Source of the DNA: Rhizobium leguminosarum bv. viciae USDA 2370
GTDB lineage: Bacteria > Pseudomonadota > Alphaproteobacteria > Rhizobiales > Rhizobiaceae
Assembly: GCF_002008365.1 (NCBI RefSeq)
Contig: NZ_MRDL01000050.1
Location: 29,770 to 93,769, forward strand
Reading direction: 5' to 3'
Length of the DNA stretch: 64,000 nucleotides
The notes under the pieces were generated by a model. The model saw only the letters and a program-made list of their open reading frames with translations, did not search any database and had not been told where the DNA came from. Positions within the stretch are counted from its first letter, which is position 1. Every line of letters begins with the position of its first letter. Shown here in pieces: positions 44,283-52,714 of the stretch. The position numbers and the translations under genes are program-made.

Positions 44283-45569
44283 ATGTCAGCAGGAGTAGAA
44301 ACGGCAACCGCACTGTCGCCGACGCGGCGCGAACTGCTTGCAGCCACGGCCGCGACCGCCGCCCTCAGCATTCTGCCGAAGCCCGTCCGGGCGGCGACGG
44401 GAGGCGATGCAATCCGTCCGTTCAAATGCGTTATCCCGCAGAAGGAGGTCGATGAACTGCGCCGCCGTGTCCGTGCGACACGTTGGCCTGGCAAGGAGAC
44501 GGTTTCCGACCGTTCGCAAGGCGCGCAGCTTCAAAGGCTAAAGCCGCTCGTGGAGTACTGGGGCACGGAATACGACTGGCGGCACGGCGAGAAGAAGCTC
44601 AACGCGCATGCGCAGTTCATGACCAGGATCGACGGCCTCGACATCCATTTCATTCACGTCAAGTCCCAGCACGCGGACGCGCTGCCGCTGATTATGACGC
44701 ATGGCTGGCCGGGATCGGTGCTCGAACTCCTCAAGACGATCGGGCCGCTCACAGATCCCACCGCGCACGGCGGTGCCGCGCAGGACGCCTTCCACGTCGT
44801 CATACCGTCGATGCCCGGCTACGGTTTCTCGGAGGTACCAAGCGAAACCGGGTGGGGGCCGGAACGCATCGGGCGTGCCTGGCACGTTCTGATGAAGCGG
44901 CTCGGCTACGACCGATACGTTTCGCAAGGGGGGGACTGGGGCGCTGTCGTATCCGACAAGATGGCTGCCCAAGCGCCGGAAGGCCTGCTCGGCATCCACA
45001 CCAACATGCCTGCGACCGTTCCGCCCGACATTGCGAGGGCGCTCGCCGATGGCGAACCCGCGCCAGCCGGGCTTTCCGAAGACGAGAAGGCCGCCTACGA
45101 GCAGATGAACGCGCTGTACACGAAGGGCGCGGGCTACGCTTTGATGATGGTCACGCGGCCGCAGACGTTGGGCTATGCATTGACCGATTCACCCGTCGGT
45201 CTTGCCGCCTGGTACTACGACAAGTTCGCGGACTGGACCTACAGCGGCGGCGATCCGGAGAAGTCTCTGACCAAGGACGAGATGCTCGACGACATCTCTC
45301 TCTACTGGTTCACAGGGACCGCCACGTCAGGCGCGCGGCTCTACTGGGAAAACAACGCAAACAACTTCAACGCCGTCGACATCAAGATACCGGCTGCGAT
45401 CACCGTGTTCCCCGGCGAGATCTACCAGGCTCCGAGGAGCTGGGCCGAGAAGGCGTACCGCAACCTCATCTACTACAACAAAGTCGACAAGGGCGGCCAC
45501 TTCGCCGCCTGGGAGCAACCAGACCTTTTCGCATCGGAGCTTCGGGCGGCGTTCAGAACTCTGCGCTGA
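44283..45569 (+). CDS. Tat-exported epoxide hydrolase (EH2)
   Basis: A 428-residue paralogue of EH1. It has a Tat-type leader (SPTRRELLAATAATAALSILPKPVRA), an EHN domain (IRPFKCVIPQKEVDELRRRVRATRWP), HGWPGS, the nucleophile segment SQGGDWG and KGGHFAAWEQPDLF. The start follows GGAGGACGTC; a longer frame upstream is antisense to the VOC gene and is not real. It is the first gene of a run of four plus-strand genes spaced 30-55 bases apart (EH2, SDR, PLP enzyme, FMN reductase). Confidence 0.89.
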   Translation: MSAGVETATALSPTRRELLAATAATAALSILPKPVRAATGGDAIRPFKCVIPQKEVDELRRRVRATRWPGKETVSDRSQGAQLQRLKPLVEYWGTEYDWRHGEKKLNAHAQFMTRIDGLDIHFIHVKSQHADALPLIMTHGWPGSVLELLKTIGPLTDPTAHGGAAQDAFHVVIPSMPGYGFSEVPSETGWGPERIGRAWHVLMKRLGYDRYVSQGGDWGAVVSDKMAAQAPEGLLGIHTNMPATVPPDIARALADGEPAPAGLSEDEKAAYEQMNALYTKGAGYALMMVTRPQTLGYALTDSPVGLAAWYYDKFADWTYSGGDPEKSLTKDEMLDDISLYWFTGTATSGARLYWENNANNFNAVDIKIPAAITVFPGEIYQAPRSWAEKAYRNLIYYNKVDKGGHFAAWEQPDLFASELRAAFRTLR

Positions 45570-45606
45570 CGTTGTACCGAAAGCACCTCAATCAAGGAGA
45601 ACCACA

Positions 45607-46416
45607 ATGACAAACTTTCCAAGAGGCACTGCGCTTATCACCGGAGGATCGTCGGGTATCGGCGCGCTCTACGCCGACAGGCTCGCCCGCCGCGGCTACG
45701 ACCTGATACTGGTGGCGCGCAGCCAGGATGCGCTCGCCCGGATCAGCAAGGATATCGCAAGTTCGACCGGTCGGAACGTAAAGACCGTGCGGGCGGATCT
45801 TGGCCAGCGCGACGACCTTCTGAAGGTCGAAGGAATCCTTCGGAGCGACCCATCGATCACCATGCTCGTCAACAATGCCGGGGTCGGCGCGGTCGAACCG
45901 TTGCTTATGTCCGACGTCGAGGCGATGGAAAAAATGATCGCGATCAACGTGACGGCCCTGACTCGTCTCGTCTATGCCGTCGCGCCGTCCTTCGTCGCAC
46001 GTGAGCACGGCACGATCGTCAACATGGCCTCCGCATTGGGCGTCGCTCCCGAAATCCTCAACGGCGTATACGGCGCAACAAAAGCGTTCGTCATCGCTCT
46101 GACGTTCTCTCTGCAGAAGGAGCTGGCAGAAAAGAACATCCGAATCCAGGCCGTACTTCCCGGCGCGGTGGAGACGCCTTTCTGGGAGGCGTCGGGCGGC
46201 TCGCTCGACCGACTGCCGGACCAGATCGTCATGAAGGCTGAAGATGCGGTGGACGCTGCACTGGCCGGTCTCGACATGGGCGAACTGATCACCCTACCTT
46301 CAGTTCCCAACATTGAAGACTGGAACGCGTATGAGGCGGCTCGTCAGAAGCTGATGCCGAACCTTTCTCGCAACGTTCCCGCCCCGCGCTACCGGACGCC
46401 GGCATTGGCGTCCTGA
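45607..46416 (+). CDS. SDR family NAD(P)-dependent oxidoreductase
   Basis: A 269-residue classical short-chain dehydrogenase. Cofactor motif TGGSSGIG, NNAG at the end of strand 4, the catalytic Ser in NMASALG and the Tyr-Lys pair in YGATK are all present. The Arg after the glycine motif (VARSQ) favours NADP. It follows EH2 by 37 bases and has a GGAGA ribosome site, so it probably acts on a diol or alcohol made by that hydrolase. The pathway is an inference. Confidence 0.89.
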   Translation: MTNFPRGTALITGGSSGIGALYADRLARRGYDLILVARSQDALARISKDIASSTGRNVKTVRADLGQRDDLLKVEGILRSDPSITMLVNNAGVGAVEPLLMSDVEAMEKMIAINVTALTRLVYAVAPSFVAREHGTIVNMASALGVAPEILNGVYGATKAFVIALTFSLQKELAEKNIRIQAVLPGAVETPFWEASGGSLDRLPDQIVMKAEDAVDAALAGLDMGELITLPSVPNIEDWNAYEAARQKLMPNLSRNVPAPRYRTPALAS

Positions 46417-46451
46417 CACCGGTGCAACAACACTCAAGAAGCGAGGCAGAG

Positions 46452-47480
46452 ATGTCCGACTGGGATCTTTTGAACCGGTTTCCGCGCGTGCGCTTGGTGA
46501 ACGGACCGACGCCAATCCAGCGGCTGGATCGTTTGGAGCAAGTGCTCGGCGAGAGCCGACGAGGCGTCTCGATCTGGGCGAAGAGAGACGATCTCATGGA
46601 GCTCGGCGGCGGGGGCAACAAGCTCCGCAAGCTCGAGTTCCTCATCGGGCAGGCCCAGTCTGAAGGCTGCGACACCCTCGTCGTAACCGGGGGAGTACAG
46701 TCAAACTTCGCTCGTCTGGCTGCGGCCGCCTGCGCCAGAACCGGACTGGAATGCGAGGTCGTTCTGGCTCAAATGGTGCCCCGCGAGACAGAGGTCTACC
46801 AGGCCAATGGCAACGTCTTGTTGGACCGAGTCTTCGGCGCCCGCGTCCACCTCCTTGGCACGGGCGACGATGCGAGCGCTTTCGCCGCAGGCCGCGCGTC
46901 GGAGATCGCCGCGTCCGGGGCGAAGGCTTTCGTGGGCACGCTTGGCGGTTCGACGCCGGTCGGAGCCCTGGGCTACGTCGACTGCGCATTCGAAATCGCA
47001 GCGCAATCGACTGAGATCGGCATCGCGTTCGACCAAGTGGTCATTCCGAACGGAAGCGGCGGCATGCACGCCGGTCTGGCCGTGGGAGCTGCCCTGGCCG
47101 GAAAAGATCCTTCCAGGATCAGAGCATACACCGTTCTCTCGCTAGCGGAGGTATGCGTCGCCGCGACGGTGGAGAAGGTCAACGCGGTCTTCGACCTCCT
47201 CGGGAAGAAGGACCGAATTCGAGCGGAGGAGCTGACGATAGACGGCGCACAGCTCGGTGGCGGCTACGGCATGCCGACGTCCGAAATGATCGAGACGATC
47301 AGACTCGTCGGCCGCTCTGAAGGCCTGCTTCTGGATCCAGTCTACGGAGCGAAGGCCTTTGCCGGCCTGTTGTCCGATATCGAAAACGAAGTCATCGCGC
47401 CAGGATCGAATGTCTTGCTCGTCATGACGGGAGGTTCCCCTGGGCTCTATGCGTATGCAGACGCCCTGAGCAGCACCTGA
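46452..47480 (+). CDS. PLP-dependent D-cysteine desulfhydrase / ACC deaminase family enzyme
   Basis: A 342-residue fold-type II PLP enzyme. The cofactor Lys is in GGGNKLRKLEFL, followed by TGGVQSNFARLAAAAC and a glycine-rich phosphate loop (PNGSGGMHAGLAVG). The family includes D-cysteine desulfhydrase and ACC deaminase; the choice cannot be made by eye, though the overall pattern is nearer to the desulfhydrase. It is the third gene of the EH2 unit. Confidence 0.85.
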   Translation: MSDWDLLNRFPRVRLVNGPTPIQRLDRLEQVLGESRRGVSIWAKRDDLMELGGGGNKLRKLEFLIGQAQSEGCDTLVVTGGVQSNFARLAAAACARTGLECEVVLAQMVPRETEVYQANGNVLLDRVFGARVHLLGTGDDASAFAAGRASEIAASGAKAFVGTLGGSTPVGALGYVDCAFEIAAQSTEIGIAFDQVVIPNGSGGMHAGLAVGAALAGKDPSRIRAYTVLSLAEVCVAATVEKVNAVFDLLGKKDRIRAEELTIDGAQLGGGYGMPTSEMIETIRLVGRSEGLLLDPVYGAKAFAGLLSDIENEVIAPGSNVLLVMTGGSPGLYAYADALSST

Positions 47481-47533
47481 TCCTCTCTCCCCGAGGGTCA
47501 TCATCATCAACCGGACATAAAATGAGGAATGCC

Positions 47534-48127
47534 ATGCCCACGAAACCAAAGATCGCCATCATCATCGGCTCCACCCGGCCGACCCGTTTCGCCGACAAGC
47601 CCGCACAGTGGATACTGAAGCAGGCTCAGGCCCGCGACGACATCGACGTCGAAATCGTCGATCTGCGCGACCATCCGCTGCCGTTCTTCGACGAGGTCGC
47701 GTCGAACGCCTACGCACCAAGCCAGAGTGCGGAAGCCGTTCGTTGGCAGCAGACCGTGGCCCGCTACGACGGGTACATCTTCGTCGTCGCGGAATACAAT
47801 CGCTCGATCACCGGCGTGCTGAAGAACGCCCTCGACCAGTCATACGTGGAATGGGCACGCAAGCCGTTCACCGCGATCGCGTATGGCACCGCGGGCGGGT
47901 CGCGCGCACTCGAGCATCTGCGCGGAATCGGCGTCGAGCTGCAGATGGTTTCCACGCATGCGGCCGTTCATATCGGCGGCAGCGACTTCTTCACCGTCTT
48001 CTCGATGGGCGGCAACAAGCCGATCGAAGAGATCGAAGCCAACCTGCTGCCGTCGGCGAAGACTGCGCTGGACGAGCTGGTCTGGTGGGCGAAGGCCACG
48101 ATGGCTGCGAAGGCTTCAGAGGTCTAA
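47534..48127 (+). CDS. NADPH-dependent FMN reductase family protein
   Basis: A 197-residue flavodoxin-like protein. The phosphate-binding loop IIIGSTRPTRFADKPAQWI and the flavin segment AEYNRSITGVLKNALDQSY are family hallmarks, and GTAGGSRALEHLR precedes the C-terminal region. It could supply reduced FMN to the luciferase-like monooxygenase at 56889, but no direct link is visible. The start at 47534 has GAGGA upstream. Last gene of the EH2 unit, ahead of a strong terminator. Confidence 0.87.
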   Translation: MPTKPKIAIIIGSTRPTRFADKPAQWILKQAQARDDIDVEIVDLRDHPLPFFDEVASNAYAPSQSAEAVRWQQTVARYDGYIFVVAEYNRSITGVLKNALDQSYVEWARKPFTAIAYGTAGGSRALEHLRGIGVELQMVSTHAAVHIGGSDFFTVFSMGGNKPIEEIEANLLPSAKTALDELVWWAKATMAAKASEV

Positions 48128-48141
48128 CCTCTGCAAGACAA

Positions 48142-48172
48142 GGAGCGGGGGGGCGTTAGCCGCCCCCGCTCC
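48142..48172. terminator. Bidirectional terminator between convergent genes
   Basis: GGAGCGGGGG (48142-48151) pairs with CCCCCGCTCC (48163-48172), followed by AGTTTTAT on the plus strand. It serves the plus-strand unit ending at 48127 and possibly the minus-strand gene ending at 48184. Confidence 0.75.
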
Positions 48173-48183
48173 AGTTTTATCGT

Positions 48184-49734
48184 CTACACGCGAGGGGCGG
48201 CATTAACATCCTTGAGTGGGGCTGGAAGCAGGTCTGCCGGGAAGTCCTGGTAGGACACCGGGCGCAGGAAACGGTAGATCGCCAATGTGCCTACCGACGT
48301 CGATCTTCCGTCCGACGTCGCCGGATAAGGTCCGCCATGGACCATTGCCGGGGAGACCTCGACGCCGGTCCCGAAGCCATTGACGAGGAGCCGGCCGGCG
48401 AGAAGTTCCAACTGCGGGATCATCCGGGAGGCGGCGGCGACGTCCTCTGCATCCACGTGTAGCGCGATGGTCAACTGACCTTCCAAGGATTCGACGACCC
48501 TGCGCAGATCGTCGTGGTCACTGCAGCGAACGATCAGTCCCGCCGCGCCGAAGACTTCTTCCTGAAGCTCTGGATTGGCAAGAAAGGCAGCCGCCGTCGT
48601 CTGGAAAAGCGCGGCCGAGGCCTGATGAGCCGTTCCGTCTTTCCCGGCAGAGACCTGCGATACGGACGGTGACGACGAAAGCCTTGCAACGCCCTTTCGA
48701 TACGCCTCGCAGATGCCGCCTGTCAGCATGGTCTGAGCTGGCGCTTCGGCCAAGGCCGCCGCTGCGCTCTCGATGAACGCGTCGAGCCCCGCGCCCTCGA
48801 TGGCGATAAGCAGACCAGGATTCGTGCAGAATTGACCGGCGCCGAGGGTCAGCGAAGCCGCGAACGATCTCCCGATTTCCGCGCCCCGGCCCAGCAGTGC
48901 GTTTGGATAGAGGATGACGGGGTTGATGCTGCTCATTTCGGCGTAGACGGGTATCGGCTGCTTCCGCTCCGACGCGATCTTCATCAACGCGGTACCCCCG
49001 CGGCGCGAGCCGGTGAAACCAACTGCGCGTACCCGGTGGTCGGCGACCAGGGTCTGGCCGACCTCGAATCCTGCGTCGAACAAAAGCGCAAAAGTCCCCG
49101 ACGGGAGCCCGCATGCCGCGACGGCGTCGACGACGGCCTTGCCAACCAGTGCGGAGGTTCCGGGATGGGCGGAGTGCGCCTTGACGATCACCGGACAGCC
49201 GGCGGCGAGGGCCGAGGCAGTGTCGCCACCAGCGACAGAAAAGGCTAGGGGGAAGTTCGACGCCCCAAACACCGCGACCGGTCCGAGAGCGATGTTGCGG
49301 AGCCGAAGGTCAGGCTTCGCCGCCGGCTTGCGGTCGGCGTCTGCGGGATCGAAACGCAATTCCTGGAAGGCGCCGTCGCGGACTTCCTTCGCGAAGAGCC
49401 GGAGCTGTCCGACCGTTCGGGCACGCTCTCCTTCGATGCGCCCGCGCGGCAGTCCCGTCTCGTCGATCGCTCGCAGGACGAGTTCGTCGCCAAGGGCCAG
49501 AATTCCTTCCGCGATCGCTTCCAGGAAGCGGGCCCGATCTTCGAGCGATGTTTCCTTGTAGACCGGGAAGGCATCCCAGGCCAAAGACGCGGCTTGCTCG
49601 ACCTGCTCCTTTGTCGCGCCCGCAAAGCTCGGCTCCATGGAGCTGCCGTCGGCTGGGTTGATCGCGGAGAATGTCGCAGCCGCGCCGCGCATGCTCGCGC
49701 CGCCGATGAGGAGGTCGCCGGAGAGTGTCATCAT
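48184..49734 (-). CDS. Aldehyde dehydrogenase, ketoglutaric-semialdehyde type
   Basis: A 516-residue NAD(P)-dependent aldehyde dehydrogenase. The cofactor region has GPVAVFGASNFPLAFS and GFTGSRRGG, the general base Glu is in VYAEMSSINPV and the catalytic Cys in LGAGQFCTNPG. These variants and the length match alpha-ketoglutaric semialdehyde dehydrogenase of sugar or hydroxyproline catabolism. The start follows AAAGGATCC. GTGTCGATAC about 20 bases upstream of the start resembles part of the shared operator. Confidence 0.87.
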   Translation of the reverse strand: MMTLSGDLLIGGASMRGAAATFSAINPADGSSMEPSFAGATKEQVEQAASLAWDAFPVYKETSLEDRARFLEAIAEGILALGDELVLRAIDETGLPRGRIEGERARTVGQLRLFAKEVRDGAFQELRFDPADADRKPAAKPDLRLRNIALGPVAVFGASNFPLAFSVAGGDTASALAAGCPVIVKAHSAHPGTSALVGKAVVDAVAACGLPSGTFALLFDAGFEVGQTLVADHRVRAVGFTGSRRGGTALMKIASERKQPIPVYAEMSSINPVILYPNALLGRGAEIGRSFAASLTLGAGQFCTNPGLLIAIEGAGLDAFIESAAAALAEAPAQTMLTGGICEAYRKGVARLSSSPSVSQVSAGKDGTAHQASAALFQTTAAAFLANPELQEEVFGAAGLIVRCSDHDDLRRVVESLEGQLTIALHVDAEDVAAASRMIPQLELLAGRLLVNGFGTGVEVSPAMVHGGPYPATSDGRSTSVGTLAIYRFLRPVSYQDFPADLLPAPLKDVNAAPRV

Positions 49735-49887
49735 GGATCCTTTCGAAACTAAGTGTCGATACTGTCCTCCACTGATATGGGAGGCTCGACTTGAACCGTT
49801 GGCGGTTGGCTTTCGCCTCAGATAGGCGTCGGCGCCAGGCATGCCAAGCCTCGGAATGCAAATAGTATTACTTTTTAAACGAATCCG

Positions 49888-49916
49888 CATCCGGCGAGCT
49901 TGAAGCCCGCCGGATG
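49888..49916 (-). terminator. Hairpin after the isochorismatase-like gene
   Basis: CATCCGGC (49888-49895) pairs with GCCGGATG (49909-49916). On the minus strand it follows the gene ending at 49940 and is trailed by an A/T-rich run. Confidence 0.5.
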
Positions 49917-49939
49917 TAAGTGTCCGTAAGATGGCAGCT

Positions 49940-50575
49940 TTACGCCGCCTGAGTGAGAGCGATCGCAGCCACGGTTTCCTTTGTGTCGACGATGGCGCTG
50001 GCATAGCTGGGCAGATTGACCTCCAGCGCCGCATGCATCATTTCCGGCGAGTAGTCGGCGACCGCGTCCTTCACGACCGTCACGTCGTAGCCAAGTTCGG
50101 CGGCGTACCGTACGGTGGCTTCGATGCATGTATGGGCCACCAGACCGATTACGATGACACGCTGTATGCCGTGCCGTTTCAGCTCGAGATCGAGATCCGT
50201 ATTGGCGAAGCCGCTTGAGCACCAGTGCTCCGATGCGACGACCTCGCCGGCCACGGGCACGAATTCAGCTCTAAACTCACCGCCCCACGTGCCGAACTCG
50301 AAGCTCTTGCGGTGCCAGGCCGCACGCTGGATCGGCGCCACGTACTTCCAGTTCTCATAGTCTCCGGCCCGATAGCGATGATGCATCGCGAAAAAGACCC
50401 GAAGCTTGGCTTCGCGTGCGGCGGTCAGCACTTCGAGCATGTGCGGCACGCAGTTGTTCGCCTCGGCGACCTCCTTGATACGCGGCCAGATCTTGCCACC
50501 CTCGGAAATGAAGTCGTTATACGGATCGACCACGAGGAGTCCGGTATTGCTCCTATCGAAGGATAGTTCAGCCAT
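49940..50575 (-). CDS. Isochorismatase-like cysteine hydrolase
   Basis: A 211-residue cysteine hydrolase. The triad Asp is in LLVVDPYNDF, the Lys lies in the middle region, and the nucleophile Cys is in GLVAHTCIEATVRYAAELGYDVTVV, with the cis-peptide segment preceding it. Relatives include RutB-type ureidoacrylate amidohydrolases and nicotinamidases; this protein's exact substrate is open. It is followed at its 5' side by the SRPBCC-like gene, 19 bases away, in the same direction. Confidence 0.86.
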   Translation of the reverse strand: MAELSFDRSNTGLLVVDPYNDFISEGGKIWPRIKEVAEANNCVPHMLEVLTAAREAKLRVFFAMHHRYRAGDYENWKYVAPIQRAAWHRKSFEFGTWGGEFRAEFVPVAGEVVASEHWCSSGFANTDLDLELKRHGIQRVIVIGLVAHTCIEATVRYAAELGYDVTVVKDAVADYSPEMMHAALEVNLPSYASAIVDTKETVAAIALTQAA

Positions 50576-50594
50576 GATGTGCTCCTTCGCCGGT

Positions 50595-51143
50595 TCAGGC
50601 CGCCTTCGTCGCCGAGTTCTTCAGGGCCGCGCGCTCGATGCTCGCCGCGAACAGCGGCGTCTCGCCCTTGTTGTGGGCGATGGACATCGGCTGCCGCTGC
50701 GTGCGGAAGAGTTCGAACGGGATGCCCTGGCGATCGAGGAAAGCCATCATCTCGTCGGTCGCGTAGGATTGGACGCGGTTGGTGAATTCGCAGCGGTTCG
50801 CATCCAGCTTCTTCACACTGAGTTCCCAGGTGACGTGGATGGTGACCCGGCCGTTCGGAGTAAAGACGTCTGAATCGGAGTCGAGGATGAGATGATGCTT
50901 TTCGCCGAGTGTCTCATGGTAATGCTGGACCATCAGGCTGCCGCCGATTGTCTCGACATTTATCGACATCCGCGTGCCGTCGTCCGCCGTCGTGAAGCCC
51001 GCTGCGATGTGGGCAGGCGAGCATCCCTGGTATTCCTTTTCGGGCAGATTAAAGCACCAAGTCGGAATATCGATCTTCTCGATCGGCGCGTTGATGATGG
51101 TCGAAAAGCTGGAATCGACGATCTGGTTTTCAAGGCTGTGCAT
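50595..51143 (-). CDS. SRPBCC-like conserved hypothetical protein
   Basis: A 182-residue soluble protein. SSFSTIINAPIEKIDIPTW at the N-terminus and beta-rich segments (MSINVETIGGSLMVQHYHE, FTPNGRVTIHVTWELSVKKLD) suggest the ligand-binding START/SRPBCC fold. It has no catalytic signature I recognise. It lies between the crotonase and isochorismatase-like genes in a run of minus-strand genes and could bind the pathway intermediate. Confidence 0.62.
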   Translation of the reverse strand: MHSLENQIVDSSFSTIINAPIEKIDIPTWCFNLPEKEYQGCSPAHIAAGFTTADDGTRMSINVETIGGSLMVQHYHETLGEKHHLILDSDSDVFTPNGRVTIHVTWELSVKKLDANRCEFTNRVQSYATDEMMAFLDRQGIPFELFRTQRQPMSIAHNKGETPLFAASIERAALKNSATKAA

Positions 51144-51228
51144 GAGACTTCTCCTTTGTCGTTGAGTGCGTTGAAGGATGTTGATGCCCGCGCGACCTGC
51201 CGAGTCCTTGCGCGGGCACCGCCTCGGC

Positions 51229-52218
51229 CTACTCGTCGGCCAGAGTTTGCGTGTAGTGTCCGAGCCTGGCCTCGATGTCCGGGTCCTTCTGCAGGCCCAT
51301 GTCCATCAGGCGTCCGATGTTCTTCTGCGCCGCCGGACGCTGGACCGACGTAATGAAGGCGTCCCAGCCTGCGGCGATCTCGGGGTCGCTCGGAAGGCTC
51401 GCGAAGTCGACCAGGCGTTTGGTGTCGGCGATCGCCTGGCGGTCAAAGCCAGAGATCCGGGTAGCGAGGGCGTCGACGAACGGATCGAGCTTGTCGTCGT
51501 CGAAGGCGCGATTAACGTATCCGTACTTCTCAGCGAGATCGCCATTGATGTCGTCGGAGCCAAGCAGGACCTCCAGCGCTCGACCGCGCCCCATCAGCCG
51601 CGGTAGCCTTGCCATCGGGCCGCCGCCGGGGACGAGTGCCGCGCCGACCTCCCACTGAGAGAGAATTGCTTTCTGACGGCTCGCGAAGCGCATGTCGCTG
51701 GCGAGAGCAAGCTCGCTTCCGACGCCCGTCGCGCGGCCGCGGATCAGCGCGATGGAGACGACCGGCGACTTGCTGATGCGGACCAGCATGTCGGGCAGGG
51801 GGTGCAAGCCTGTGGGGCCAGAGGGGAGGCCGGTGGATTCGGCGAGAGGCGGCGTAAAGTTGTAGTGAGTGAGGAAGAACCCAGGCACATCGCTGTCGAA
51901 GACTACGACCCTAAGATTGGGATCGCTCTCGATTGCGGCCATCACTTTTTCCATCTGAGGGATCGTCTCCGGTCCGAAGATGTTGAAGGGCGGATTGTCG
52001 AAGGTGACACGCCAGTAGGCGGGGGTCCGCTTGTCCACCTTGATCTGCGCATCTTCCTGACTTGGGTCGGCCTTGACTTCTGCACCACGATCCACCTTTT
52101 CGGCGACCTTCGTCTGATCGGATAGGGCGAGCGCCGGAAGCAGCAATAGCGCCGCGGCGGTAAGGGCTTTCGACGACATCGCGATGGCGCTTGTCCTGGT
52201 TGGTTGTCTGACCTTCAT
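51229..52218 (-). CDS. Exported enoyl-CoA hydratase/isomerase-like protein
   Basis: A 329-residue crotonase-fold protein. A signal peptide is present (residues about 14-33, SSKALTAAALLLLPALALSD), followed by a charged linker and the crotonase domain (RVTFDNPPFNIFGPETIPQM, oxyanion segments SIALIRGRATGVGSELALASDMRFAS and GAALVPGGGPMARLPRLMG). Export is unexpected because CoA esters are cytosolic, so its substrate may not be a CoA ester. Its ATG overlaps the stop of the RidA gene. The start follows GGAGCC. Confidence 0.8.
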   Translation of the reverse strand: MKVRQPTRTSAIAMSSKALTAAALLLLPALALSDQTKVAEKVDRGAEVKADPSQEDAQIKVDKRTPAYWRVTFDNPPFNIFGPETIPQMEKVMAAIESDPNLRVVVFDSDVPGFFLTHYNFTPPLAESTGLPSGPTGLHPLPDMLVRISKSPVVSIALIRGRATGVGSELALASDMRFASRQKAILSQWEVGAALVPGGGPMARLPRLMGRGRALEVLLGSDDINGDLAEKYGYVNRAFDDDKLDPFVDALATRISGFDRQAIADTKRLVDFASLPSDPEIAAGWDAFITSVQRPAAQKNIGRLMDMGLQKDPDIEARLGHYTQTLADE

Positions 52219-52714
52219 GGCAGGCTCCGTTCTTGGGTTTGGGATGCAAACGCTGGCCCGATCTCGAAGACCAGTTCGATCTCGACGGGCATTCCAAGCG
52301 GTATGCTGGAAACGCCGAGGACGACACGGGGAGGGAGCCGGGCGGGACCGAACACGTCGAGCAACAGCTCTGACGCGCCATCGGCGACTTTGGGGTGTTC
52401 ATGGAAATCGGCGGGGCAGGCGATGTAGACTCCCAGCTTGGCGACCGATCGGATCCTGTCCAGCGTTCCTAGCTGCGACTGCGCGGCGGCTAGACCACTA
52501 AGGCAGGCCGCTCGCGCTGCGTCGTAGCCTTCGGCGACGGACAGCTCGCGGCCGACGAGGCCCGTATAGAGTGGCACATGTCCGGCGACCGGTAGCATGC
52601 CGCTTAGGAAAAGCAGCGAGCCGCTTTGGAACGCTTCGACGTACGCGCCGTGGGCGCCTTCGGGAGGCATATCGCCAGTTCCTTGATGCGCGCCTCAGCG
52701 CTCGCGACTACCAT
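52215..52714 (-). pseudogene. RidA/YjgF family protein, frameshifted near its N-terminus
   Basis: The main frame (GAYVEAFQSGSLLFLSGMLPVAGH, then IPLGMPVEIELVFEIG) is a RidA-like imine deaminase of the larger YjgF subfamily. The expected N-terminus, MVVASAEARIKELAICLPKAPT, lies in another frame from 52714. Adding one G at 52648-52649 joins them into 166 residues. Without that base, only a version starting at 52670 would be made, lacking the first strand. ATG 52714 overlaps the stop of the SDR gene, and its own stop overlaps the crotonase start, so this is a tight operon. Confidence 0.78.
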
